6,702 bases of DNA from Methylococcaceae bacterium (GCA_030618325.1 JAUXDP010000177.1:1-6702), one strand, 5' to 3'; shown: positions 1 through 6,471, numbered from the stretch's first letter. Made by a program: numbers and translations. Notes: generated by a model from the letters alone, not told the origin.

Positions 1-629
1 CAAGTATTTCTGAACCAAAGATGCGGCAAGATATGCAAAGGTGCTGCTTCTGGCCCTCGATTGGTGGCGGTAATTTGGATGCAAATATCGGCAGGTCCAG
101 CTTTCGCATATTCCACTTCAACATCGAAATAACGGTTATCTGCAAATGCGCCGGTATCTAACAGTTCATATTCGCTGCCAGAACCGCCTCGTGCTTTATT
201 CTCAGAAACAAGTTGTTGATAGGGAAATTCCGATTGGGGATATTTATAAAGATAACGCATATAACTATGCGTTGGGGTATTGTTCAGATAGAAATAATAC
301 TCTTTGACATCTTCCCCATGATTTCCTTCCCACATATTAAGGCCGAATGCACGTTCTTTCAGAATAGGATCCTTTCCATTCCACAGCGCTAAAGCAAAAA
401 CCAGTGTCTGGTAACGATCACAAATACCCGCTAGACCATCTTCACCCCAGCGATAGGCTTTACTGCGTGCCAAGTCATGTGGCAGGTGGTTCCAGGCATC
501 GCCATCGGCACTGTAATCTTCTCTTACCGTTCCCCATGCCCGTTCGCTAACATAAGGACCCCAGAGCGACCAAGGAGGAAGGGAGCCCTTGTTTTCCTTT
601 ATACGAGCATGTTCTTTGGACTTGGCCAT
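1..629 (-). CDS. Glucosidase-like protein (MGH1/GH63-type), N-terminal part, runs off the window
   Basis: The reverse complement from the ATG at 627-629 stays open for 209 codons to the window edge, so the C-terminal part and the catalytic (alpha/alpha)6 domain lie outside. The N-terminal segment WGPYVSERAWGTVREDY (about residues 23-39) is followed by HDLARSKAYRWGEDGLAGICD (51-71), GNHGEDVKEYYFYL (102-115), THSYMRYLYKYPQ (120-132) and, at the edge, LPHLWFRNT (201-209). I recognise this series from large bacterial proteins of roughly 850-900 residues annotated as glucosidase or mannosylglycerate-hydrolase-like glycoside hydrolases related to GH63. They are expected to hydrolyse alpha-linked glucosides in the cytoplasm; the substrate is unknown here. 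No signal peptide is visible. A GAGGA Shine-Dalgarno at 637-641, 7 nt before the ATG, supports this start; nearby upstream ATGs are out of frame. It is divergent from the C1 operon and has no evident functional link to it. The family call is fairly secure, the specificity is not. Confidence 0.85.
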   Translation of the reverse strand, partial: MAKSKEHARIKENKGSLPPWSLWGPYVSERAWGTVREDYSADGDAWNHLPHDLARSKAYRWGEDGLAGICDRYQTLVFALALWNGKDPILKERAFGLNMWEGNHGEDVKEYYFYLNNTPTHSYMRYLYKYPQSEFPYQQLVSENKARGGSGSEYELLDTGAFADNRYFDVEVEYAKAGPADICIQITATNRGPEAAPLHILPHLWFRNT

Positions 630-683
630 AGGTCATTCCTCATGCTCACCATACTTCAGTGAGACAGCTGTTGGTGAAACTTA

Positions 684-713
684 AATCTAACAAGGTGGCT
701 GTGTGTCTGTCAA
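684..713 (-). promoter_or_regulatory. Candidate sigma70 promoter for the glucosidase gene
   Basis: On the minus strand a perfect TTGACA (plus-strand 708-713) is followed after 18 nt by TAGATT (plus-strand 684-689), which matches four of six -10 positions. Transcription would start near 677 and give a leader of about 50 nt before the ATG at 629. An inverted repeat with 5-bp arms, TGTCT (704-708) and AGACA (713-717), straddles the -35 box and could be a weak operator or chance. The call rests on motif matching only. Confidence 0.45.
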
Positions 714-904
714 GACAAGAAAAAGTCCAATGAATTGTTCTTTCATTTCGGTGGTGCTATGGAGTAGTATGTTGGCAATTGTAGGCTGTTAGTTTAGTGT
801 CAATTTGTATCGAAAAGGTTTCATGCGATTTGTACGGTAATTAAGTGATGATATTAAATTATGTTTTGCTTAAATGATTCGGGGTGATGTGTTGTTTGAT
901 TAGT

Positions 905-910
905 TATAAT
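905..910 (+). promoter_or_regulatory. Possible -10 element upstream of mptG
   Basis: A perfect TATAAT hexamer lies about 100 nt before the mptG start. The sequence 16-19 nt upstream is G-rich (880-888) and bears no resemblance to TTGACA, and there is no TGn extension. If real, the promoter would need an activator. Weaker alternatives are at 735-763 and 849-857. The cluster must be transcribed from somewhere in 630-1008, but which element is used cannot be settled from sequence. Confidence 0.3.
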
Positions 911-1008
911 GAGCTTATGTATTTAACAATCTTTATTTTTGGATGTTTTTTTCAAGTCAAATACAAAATGTATAGACTGAATTTTTTTATACCAGCTGTT
1001 TTTCGCTC

Positions 1009-1971
1009 TTGAATTCACATCCTGCAAAAGTTACTGTCATCGCTCCGGCAAGATTGCATATGGGGTTCATTGATTTAAGTGGCGCTTTGGGTCGCCAGTT
1101 TGGCAGTATTGGAGTAGCTCTGAATGAGATTCACACCCGTTTGTCGATCAAACCATCAAATGTATTTAATGTAGTTGGGCATTCTGTTGACCGAGCTGTG
1201 AAATGCGTTAATTTTTTACATCAGAGCCTTGATTTTTCAGAACATTTCCTGCTAGAAATAGAATCAGCCATTCCTGAGCATGTTGGTTTAGGTTCCGGCA
1301 CCCAACTTTCATTAGCAATAGGTATGGCTTTAAATGCTTTTTTTGATTTGGGGTTGTCAGTTAGGGAAGTTGCCGCGTTGACAGATCGGGGTATGCGTTC
1401 TGGTATTGGCATCGGGGTGTTTGAGCAGGGTGGTTTGGTCGTTGACGGTGGGCGAGGTGAAAATACCATCACACCGCCGGTTATTTCGCATCTGAATATT
1501 CCGGATAACTGGCGCTTCATTCTGGTTTTTGATCGAAGAGGTAAAGGCCTGCACGGTAATCAGGAAATTGATGCATTTAAAGAATTACCTGGGTTTCCCC
1601 AGGAGGAGGCAGCGCGGCTTTGTTATTTGTTAATGATGCAAGGATTGCCTGCCGTTGCTGAACAGGATATTTCCCGTTTTGGTGAAGTAATTTCAATATT
1701 GCAGCAATCAGTTGGTGATCATTTTGCCCCGGTTCAAGGTGGTGTTTTTGCCAGCCAGGAAGTCGATCAGGCGATGCAATGGCTCAAAGCACAAGGTGCG
1801 GTGGCGATTGGTCAAACTTCCTGGGGGCCAACTGGTTTTTGTGCTGTCGATGATCAAATTGTTGCTGAATCATTGAAGCAACAAGCAGAACAACAATTTT
1901 CTCAGAGCAAGAATTTACATTTTGCCGTAGCCAGCGTCCGAAATAATGGTGGTGAAGTGATTGTCGAGTGA
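1009..1971 (+). CDS. mptG: Beta-ribofuranosylaminobenzene 5'-phosphate synthase (H4MPT biosynthesis)
   Basis: This enzyme condenses PRPP with 4-hydroxybenzoate (or p-aminobenzoate in older literature), releasing CO2 and pyrophosphate, to give the C-riboside precursor of the H4MPT side chain. It is cytoplasmic and belongs to the GHMP-kinase superfamily but is not a kinase. Visible family features are the N-terminal APARLHMGFIDLSG (about residues 12-25), the GHMP glycine-rich loop PEHVGLGSGTQ (89-99), RSGIGIGVFEQGGLVVDGGR (130-149) and the C-terminal GQTSWGPTGF (268-277). Its 320 residues match the usual family length. The start is TTG: the frame opens only at 976 after a TAG at 973-975 and contains no other ATG, GTG or TTG before it, while the next Met (residue 18) would cut the APARLHMGF motif. 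No clear Shine-Dalgarno precedes it, so translation may be weak. First gene of the operon; its stop overlaps the next gene by 11 nt. Confidence 0.94.
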   Translation: MNSHPAKVTVIAPARLHMGFIDLSGALGRQFGSIGVALNEIHTRLSIKPSNVFNVVGHSVDRAVKCVNFLHQSLDFSEHFLLEIESAIPEHVGLGSGTQLSLAIGMALNAFFDLGLSVREVAALTDRGMRSGIGIGVFEQGGLVVDGGRGENTITPPVISHLNIPDNWRFILVFDRRGKGLHGNQEIDAFKELPGFPQEEAARLCYLLMMQGLPAVAEQDISRFGEVISILQQSVGDHFAPVQGGVFASQEVDQAMQWLKAQGAVAIGQTSWGPTGFCAVDDQIVAESLKQQAEQQFSQSKNLHFAVASVRNNGGEVIVE

Positions 1972-3073
1972 CTCTATTTTAATTATCGCTACATCCGGTA
2001 GGATGTTGGCACAGAAGGCAAGGCGAGCTGGATTTTGTCCTCTGGTAATCGATCTTTTCGCTGATCAGGATACTTTTGAAATTGCAGAAGAGGTAAGGCA
2101 GGTTGAATCGCTAACCAGCAAAGACCTTGATTTGGCGGTTAATGATTTAACTAAACTATATCCGGTTCATGATGTCGTCTACGGCAGTGGTTTTGAGAAA
2201 AATATTCAGAGCTTGTTTTTCCTGCAGGAAAAAATGAACCTGCTGGGTAATTCACCGGAAGTTTTTGCAACAGTTCAAGATAAATCCTATCTGTTCAACT
2301 TTTTGTCAGAAAATAATATTTCATTTCCAGACGTTTATTTTTCTCGACCTGAATCGGGGAAGTGGCTGATTAAACCTCTGCAAAGCGAAGGCGGTTTCGG
2401 AATTCGCTACGAAAATGGTGGTGGCATTGCCGACAAAAGTGATTATTGGCAGCGTTACCTGGAAGGCGAATCCATGTCGGCATTATTCATTGCCGATGGC
2501 GAAAAAGCAAATATTCTTGGTTTTAACAGGCAGTGGACGGCCGGCCATGCAGACGGGCAAGTATTTGTTTTTTCCGGCATTCACAATCATGCTTCTTTGT
2601 CGGATCTAAATAAACGTACTATCACTGGTTGGGTAAAATTACTAGTCTCTCACTTTGGTTTGCGTGGTTTGAATTCCGTTGATTTTATTTTGTATCAGGA
2701 ACAATGCTATTTTCTTGAGGTTAATCCGCGGCCAACGGCGAGTATTGAGCTTTATGATGCCAATTTGTTTGACGTAAATGTCAGTTGCTCGTTGGGCCGT
2801 AAGCCAGATATCAATGTAGCTCAAGAATCTCATAAGGGTTATCAAATTATCTATGCAGCAAGCGATTTTCGGATTCCGGAAGATATTCTTTGGCCAGTAT
2901 GGAGTCAGGACAGGCCGAAATCTGGGGCAATAATTCGCAAACAGCAACCTGTTTGCAGTATTATTGCCAGGGGTGAAAGTTCTCAGCAGGTTTTGGCTAA
3001 GCTTACAACAAGACAGTCGCTAATTGAAAATATAATAAAACAAGGTAACTCATATCATGCAATACACAGCTAG
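1961..3073 (+). CDS. orf17: ATP-grasp protein, Orf17-type, of the H4MPT/methylofuran gene cluster
   Basis: This is an ATP-grasp ligase-fold protein of 370 residues that accompanies mch, orf5, orf7 and fae in methylotrophs. ATP-grasp enzymes activate a carboxylate as acyl-phosphate and join it to an amine or similar nucleophile. Visible parts are an N-terminal Rossmann-like pre-ATP-grasp segment (LIIATSGRMLAQKARRAGF, 7-25), a KSYLFNFL helix (108-115), a lysine and glycine-rich loop KPLQSEGGFGI (138-148), GLNSVDFIL (236-244), and the metal/ATP-binding FLEVNPRPTASIE (251-263). About 110 C-terminal residues follow the core. The start is TTG directly after an in-frame TGA (1958-1960), so it is the earliest possible codon; the next Met (residue 14) would remove the first beta strand. 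It overlaps mptG by 11 nt and mch by 17 nt. A tyrosine/tyramine-glutamate ligase role in methylofuran synthesis, like archaeal MfnD, is possible but is inference. Confidence 0.85.
   Translation: MSSDSILIIATSGRMLAQKARRAGFCPLVIDLFADQDTFEIAEEVRQVESLTSKDLDLAVNDLTKLYPVHDVVYGSGFEKNIQSLFFLQEKMNLLGNSPEVFATVQDKSYLFNFLSENNISFPDVYFSRPESGKWLIKPLQSEGGFGIRYENGGGIADKSDYWQRYLEGESMSALFIADGEKANILGFNRQWTAGHADGQVFVFSGIHNHASLSDLNKRTITGWVKLLVSHFGLRGLNSVDFILYQEQCYFLEVNPRPTASIELYDANLFDVNVSCSLGRKPDINVAQESHKGYQIIYAASDFRIPEDILWPVWSQDRPKSGAIIRKQQPVCSIIARGESSQQVLAKLTTRQSLIENIIKQGNSYHAIHS
3042..3046 (+). promoter_or_regulatory. Shine-Dalgarno for mch
   Basis: AAGGT lies 10 nt before the ATG at 3057, inside the end of the preceding ATP-grasp gene. 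The spacing is slightly long, but this is among the better ribosome binding sites in the operon, in keeping with mch being a high-flux enzyme. Confidence 0.5.
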
Positions 3074-4013
3074 TGTTAATAAATACTCACAGCCTTTGGT
3101 TAAAGAGCTGATTGAAAATGCAGACAAATTAAGAGTCGATGTGCAAAAAATGGCAAATGGTTGCACTATCGTTGATGCAGGCATTAGTGTTCCAGGCGGT
3201 TTAGAGGTAGGCCGCATTATTTCTGAAATTTGCCTTGGGGGGCTGGGGGATGTGTCGATATCCCATAGTCCTTATACCAAAAACTGGCCATTAACAGTCA
3301 ATGTCCATACCACTAATCCCGTATTGGCCTGTTTGGGTAGCCAGTATGCTGGCTGGAGTTTGTCTCATGAGAAATATTACGCCTTAGGTTCTGGGCCAGC
3401 CCGATCCCTTTGTGTTAAGGAAGAGCTTTTTTCTGAGCTAGAGTATAAGGACGAGGCGGGTGAAACCGTTCTGGTTATAGAAAATGATAAAATTCCACCG
3501 GTAGAAATCATTGAAAAAGTTGCCGATGCTTGTGGCTTGAAACCAGCTGATCTCACGGTTATTGTTACTCCAACCAGCAGTATCGCAGGTGGGTTTCAGG
3601 TGGTAGCTAGAGTTTTGGAAGTGGCTATGCATAAGGCCCATGCTTTACATTTTCCGCTAGAGGATATTGTTGATGGCAGCGGTAGTGCGCCTGTTTGTCC
3701 GCCACATCCAGACTTTATTAAAGCCATGGGCCGAACCAATGATGCGATTTTATTTGCAGGACAAGTGCATTTGTTTGTCAAAGGCAGTGATGAAGCAGCA
3801 GAAAGACTAGCCAAAGAATTACCAAGTTCTACTTCGAAAGATTACGGTAAACCCTTTGCCGAAATTTTCAAAGAATATGAATACGATTTTTTTAAAGTAG
3901 ATGCCATGTTATTTAGCCCCGCCAGTGTCATCGTGACAGCTGTAGAATCAGGTAAAAGTTTTCGAGCTGGAAAGCTTGATGAAGCGTTACTCGATAAATC
4001 ATTTGGGGCATAA
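3057..4013 (+). CDS. mch: Methenyl-H4MPT cyclohydrolase
   Basis: Mch reversibly hydrolyses N5,N10-methenyl-H4MPT to N5-formyl-H4MPT in the cytoplasm, the middle step of the H4MPT-dependent oxidation of formaldehyde to formate. At 318 residues it has the normal family length. Characteristic stretches are NGCTIVDAGISVPGGLEVGR (34-53), NWPLTVNVHTTNPVLACLGS (76-95), ALGSGPARSL (109-118), PTSSIAGGFQVVARVLEVAM (172-191) and GSGSAPVCPPHPDF (207-220). Arg185 and Glu188 in the ARVLE stretch probably correspond to the catalytic Arg/Glu pair described for the archaeal enzyme, judged by local pattern and spacing only. The ATG start gives the conserved N terminus. It begins 17 nt before the end of the upstream ATP-grasp gene and ends 8 nt before orf5, so it should be cotranscribed with both. 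Its partner methylene-H4MPT dehydrogenase is not in the window. Confidence 0.97.
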   Translation: MQYTASVNKYSQPLVKELIENADKLRVDVQKMANGCTIVDAGISVPGGLEVGRIISEICLGGLGDVSISHSPYTKNWPLTVNVHTTNPVLACLGSQYAGWSLSHEKYYALGSGPARSLCVKEELFSELEYKDEAGETVLVIENDKIPPVEIIEKVADACGLKPADLTVIVTPTSSIAGGFQVVARVLEVAMHKAHALHFPLEDIVDGSGSAPVCPPHPDFIKAMGRTNDAILFAGQVHLFVKGSDEAAERLAKELPSSTSKDYGKPFAEIFKEYEYDFFKVDAMLFSPASVIVTAVESGKSFRAGKLDEALLDKSFGA

Positions 4014-4021
4014 ACTGAATT

Positions 4022-4939
4022 GTGGCTCGCATTGCAATTTTCACCGAAGATCCGGGGTGGCATGGGGCACAATTGCGTAATGTTTTTGCCAGCAAGGGTT
4101 ATTTAGCCGAGTATGTTTCTTTAACAGATTGCAAAATCACGGTCGAACCAGACCAACTTCCAGTCATTATTCCGGGATTTGAACAAAGCTTGCCAGATGC
4201 AGTTTTCGTGCGAGGTGTGCCGGGTGGTTCGTTGGAAGAAGTAGTGTTTTATCTGGATATTCTGCATGCTTTAAAGTTATTGCAGGTTCCTGTCTACAAT
4301 GACGCTAGGGCCATAGAGCGGAGTGTAGACAAAGCGATGACCAGTTTATTATTGAAGCAATCTGGCTTGCCCACGCCGCCGACCTGGGTGGTGCGTGACC
4401 GTAGCCAAGCCTTGGCTATTGCTGAAAAAGAATTACGAAATGGTCATCGTTTACTGACCAAGCCACTGTTTGGTTCTCAAGGTGAAGGGATCAGACGGAT
4501 AGAAAAAATGACTGATTTGTTTTGGCTAGCAAGCAGTCATGGTGTTTATTATTTACAGCGTTTTGTGGATTGTGGTGAAACTGGGTATTCCGATTGGCGG
4601 GTTTTTATCATCAATGGACGGGTAATTGGCACTATGCGTCGGCATGGGGTTTGTTGGCTTAACAATGTTGCTCGTGGCGCTAAATGCGAAGCAGTTCAGT
4701 TCGATACGGAAATGTCCGATTTAGCAATGGCAGCAACAAAGGCATTAAACATGGATTATGCCGGAGTTGATATTATTTGTGAAGCCCAAGGAAATCATCA
4801 AATAATCGAAGTTAACAGCATCCCCGCCTGGAAGGGCCTGCAAAGCGTGTGTCATGTCGATGTTGCAGAACTTTTGGTTGAAGATCTGGTTGGTCGGTAT
4901 TTGGCAAATGCTGCACCATGGGTTGAAGCTATTTCGTGA
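4022..4939 (+). CDS. orf5: RimK-family ATP-grasp ligase, Orf5 of the H4MPT cluster
   Basis: This 305-residue protein belongs to the RimK/CofF/MptN group of ATP-grasp amino-acid ligases, which typically add glutamate to a carboxylate-bearing acceptor. In order it shows NDARAIERSVDKAMTSLLL (93-111, the helix before the ATP site), GLPTPPTWV (115-123), TKPLFGSQGEGI (146-157, lysine plus glycine-rich loop), DWRVFIINGRVIGTMRR (191-207), NNVARGA (214-220), YAGVDII (246-252) and the metal-binding IIEVNSIPAWKGLQ (261-274). It is the standard gene between mch and orf7 in methylotroph clusters. The start is GTG, 8 nt after the mch stop, with no good Shine-Dalgarno, so it may rely on translational coupling to mch. 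Its last codons overlap orf7 by 4 nt (GTGA). The family is clear; the acceptor is not. Polyglutamylation of methylofuran is one possibility, because bacterial dephospho-H4MPT lacks the hydroxyglutarate-bearing tail on which archaeal MptN acts. Confidence 0.9.
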   Translation: MARIAIFTEDPGWHGAQLRNVFASKGYLAEYVSLTDCKITVEPDQLPVIIPGFEQSLPDAVFVRGVPGGSLEEVVFYLDILHALKLLQVPVYNDARAIERSVDKAMTSLLLKQSGLPTPPTWVVRDRSQALAIAEKELRNGHRLLTKPLFGSQGEGIRRIEKMTDLFWLASSHGVYYLQRFVDCGETGYSDWRVFIINGRVIGTMRRHGVCWLNNVARGAKCEAVQFDTEMSDLAMAATKALNMDYAGVDIICEAQGNHQIIEVNSIPAWKGLQSVCHVDVAELLVEDLVGRYLANAAPWVEAIS

Positions 4940-5808
4940 GCGCCATTTCGCACAAACAACTGATTTCAGCATATATTGAAGCCTGCAAAGTCGATGTTGA
5001 GGCATTCAAGCCAGGCAATGTAAGCGTGTATGCAGATGGTCATGACATGACTGTAAACGACTTTTTGGTTAGCGCTGAAGTCAGCGCAGAGGCTATTTGT
5101 AATCCCGATTACTCGTTGGGAGAAAAAATTTACTATTCCGTAAAAGAAACCCGAAAAGCCGTTGGCTGTAATACCAATTTGGGAATTATTTTGCTGTGTG
5201 CTCCGTTAATACAAGCAGCTACTAATATTGAAGGCAAAATTTCTTTAAGGCAAGCCCTTGGAAATATTCTGAAAAGTACTACAGTTAATGATGCTGAATG
5301 GGCATTTAAGGCTATTACCCTGGCAGCTCCTGGCGGCTTGGGTATATCGACTGACCAGGATGTGAAAAAACAGCCCGATATTACCCTGACTCAAGCAATG
5401 GAAATTGCCAAGGAAAGGGATCGAATAGCATTGCAATACACAACAAATTACGAAGATATTTTTAATTTCGCAATTTTAAGGTATAATGAAAAATTCAATC
5501 GATTTGGCGACAAAAACTGGGCGGCGGTGGCTGTATTTGCTGGCTTGCTTCGCCTATATCCTGATAGCCATATCGAGCGAAAATATGGCAATCAGTATTC
5601 CCTCATAGTATCAAAGAAAATGGCTGTAGTCGAAGCTGAATTATTCAGCACAGATAGACCTGAGGATCTTGAACCTATGCTTCATGATATTGATCGGGAG
5701 TTTAAGGCGAAAGGGATTAATCCAGGCACAACTGCAGATCTAACTGTGGCAACGGTCTTGACTGTACTATTGCAGGGGCTGGCTGGCGAAATTTTGCAAG
5801 TCAGTTAA
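4936..5808 (+). CDS. orf7: CitG-like (triphosphoribosyl-dephospho-CoA synthase family) protein, Orf7 of the H4MPT cluster
   Basis: This 290-residue protein resembles CitG, which makes 2'-(5''-triphosphoribosyl)-3'-dephospho-CoA from ATP and dephospho-CoA for citrate lyase. Family features are a helical N terminus leading to EAFKPGNVSVYADGHDM (22-38), GCNTNLGIILLCAPLI (77-92), and the near-C-terminal NPGTTADLTVATVL (262-275), equivalent to the NPGxxADL motif of CitG. No citrate lyase or malonate decarboxylase genes are present, and its fixed place between orf5 and fae points to a role in H4MPT or methylofuran biosynthesis. The substrate is not known to me. It starts with GTG in a GTGA overlap with orf5, so it is probably translationally coupled. 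It contains no membrane segment or signal peptide and should be cytoplasmic. The family and cluster identity are secure; the reaction is not. Confidence 0.9.
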   Translation: MSAISHKQLISAYIEACKVDVEAFKPGNVSVYADGHDMTVNDFLVSAEVSAEAICNPDYSLGEKIYYSVKETRKAVGCNTNLGIILLCAPLIQAATNIEGKISLRQALGNILKSTTVNDAEWAFKAITLAAPGGLGISTDQDVKKQPDITLTQAMEIAKERDRIALQYTTNYEDIFNFAILRYNEKFNRFGDKNWAAVAVFAGLLRLYPDSHIERKYGNQYSLIVSKKMAVVEAELFSTDRPEDLEPMLHDIDREFKAKGINPGTTADLTVATVLTVLLQGLAGEILQVS

Positions 5809-5824
5809 CATACGACTTTATAAA
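5794..5824 (+). promoter_or_regulatory. Candidate internal promoter for fae
   Basis: TTGCAA (5794-5799, inside the end of orf7) is followed after 19 nt by TATAAA (5819-5824). Four of six -35 and five of six -10 positions match consensus, though the spacer is long. It would give fae its own transcript with a leader of about 75 nt. Fae is usually far more abundant than the cofactor-synthesis enzymes, which makes a separate promoter sensible. Evidence is motif-level only. Confidence 0.35.
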
Positions 5825-5833
5825 TCTGATGGG

Positions 5834-5847
5834 CATTAGTACTAATG
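5834..5847. promoter_or_regulatory. 14-bp perfect palindrome before fae (possible operator)
   Basis: CATTAGTACTAATG is a perfect palindrome, centred between 5840 and 5841. It lies about 10 nt after the candidate fae -10 box, where a repressor site would overlap the start of transcription. A 14-bp palindrome is expected roughly 0.4 times by chance in a window of this size, so position rather than rarity is the main argument. No second copy was noticed. Confidence 0.35.
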
Positions 5848-5890
5848 GCTATCAAATATTCCAAACATACAATATCAATTAATTCTTACT

Positions 5891-5895
5891 GGGGA
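5891..5895 (+). promoter_or_regulatory. Shine-Dalgarno deciding the fae start
   Basis: GGGGA lies 9 nt before the ATG at 5905. The earlier in-frame ATG at 5845 has no comparable site and sits inside the 14-bp palindrome, so this element favours the shorter, 167-residue Fae. Confidence 0.55.
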
Positions 5896-5904
5896 AAAAC
5901 AAGA

Positions 5905-6408
5905 ATGGCACAAATCAATAATTTACGAGTGGGCGAATCATTAGTGGGCGAGGGAAATGAAGTTGCCCATATTGATTTAATGATCGGGCCTCGTGGTTCT
6001 GCGGCAGAAACTGCATTTGCAAACTGCTTGACTAACAACAAAGATGGTTTTTCCAGTCTGTTAGCGGTTATAGCACCAAACCTGATGGTTAAACCTGCGA
6101 CTGTAATGTTTAATAAAGTAACCATCAAAAATGGTAAGCAGGCTGTGCAAATGTTCGGACCAGCACAACGTGGCGTTGCAATGGCAGTTGCTGATTGTGT
6201 TGAGAATGGCACTATTCCAGCTGCCGAAGCTGAAGATATTTTCATTTCAGTTGGCGTTTTTCTCCATTGGTTAGCTGAGGATGACGATAAAATCCAAAAA
6301 TACAATTATGCAGCTACTAAAGAAGCACTTGAGCGAGCTGTCAAAAACTCACCTTCAATAGAAGAGGTTCTTGAGAAAAAAGGTACTTCTGTGCATCCGT
6401 TTGCATAA
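5905..6408 (+). CDS. fae: Formaldehyde-activating enzyme
   Basis: Fae catalyses condensation of formaldehyde with (dephospho-)H4MPT to methylene-H4MPT, the entry step of the H4MPT pathway and a main defence against free formaldehyde. The protein is cytoplasmic and homopentameric in the characterised case. The 167-residue product matches canonical Fae almost throughout: RVGESLVGEGNEVAHIDLMI (8-27, with the conserved His22), GPRGSAAETAF (28-38), FSSLLAVIAPNLMVKP (49-64), MFNKVTI (68-74), QAVQMFGPAQRGVAMAV (79-95), VGVFLHW (116-122), KIQKYNYAATKEAL (129-142) and the C-terminal HPFA. The ATG at 5905 is chosen over an in-frame ATG at 5845: it reproduces the family N terminus, and GGGGA at 5891-5895 gives a Shine-Dalgarno 9 nt upstream, whereas the extra 20 residues have no family counterpart. 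It is separated from orf7 by 96 nt and followed by a strong terminator. Confidence 0.97.
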   Translation: MAQINNLRVGESLVGEGNEVAHIDLMIGPRGSAAETAFANCLTNNKDGFSSLLAVIAPNLMVKPATVMFNKVTIKNGKQAVQMFGPAQRGVAMAVADCVENGTIPAAEAEDIFISVGVFLHWLAEDDDKIQKYNYAATKEALERAVKNSPSIEEVLEKKGTSVHPFA

Positions 6409-6440
6409 GAGAGCTAAAATTCTCTAGTCTAGTATTTAGG

Positions 6441-6471
6441 AAAATACCTCGGTTATCCGGGGTATTTTTTT
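6441..6471 (+). terminator. Rho-independent terminator after fae
   Basis: A 12-bp stem (6441-6452 paired with 6457-6468) contains one G-U wobble and a 4-nt TTAT loop, and its 3' arm runs into seven consecutive T residues (6465-6471). It begins 33 nt after the fae stop and should end the operon transcript. The A-run on the 5' side is short, so termination from the opposite direction would be weaker. Confidence 0.9.

Larger units (their letters stand above)
630..1008. other. AT-rich divergent intergenic region (379 bp)
   Basis: No coding region is supported here. The stretch separates two divergently transcribed units and so should hold both promoters. Besides the two promoter candidates listed separately, weaker plus-strand matches are TTGTTC (735-740) with TATGGA (758-763) at a 17-nt spacing and a preceding TG, and an extended -10-like TGaTATTAA at 849-857. 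A short direct repeat ATTTGTA occurs at 803-809 and 828-834, 25 bp apart. The part from about 840 to 1000 is especially AT-rich, with T-runs near 945-952 and 982-988. I see no riboswitch-like fold, tRNA or terminator. Confidence 0.6.

Noticed and set aside
477..662. Plus-strand frame of 61 codons at the left side
   Set aside because: It lies mostly antisense to the well-supported minus-strand glucosidase and its product resembles nothing.
803..836. Direct repeat ATTTGTA, two copies 25 bp apart
   Set aside because: Seven-base repeats are common in AT-rich DNA and there is no further symmetry or clear promoter relation.
5886..6305. Minus-strand frame of 139 codons opposite fae
   Set aside because: It is a shadow of the highly conserved fae reading frame and shows no family features.
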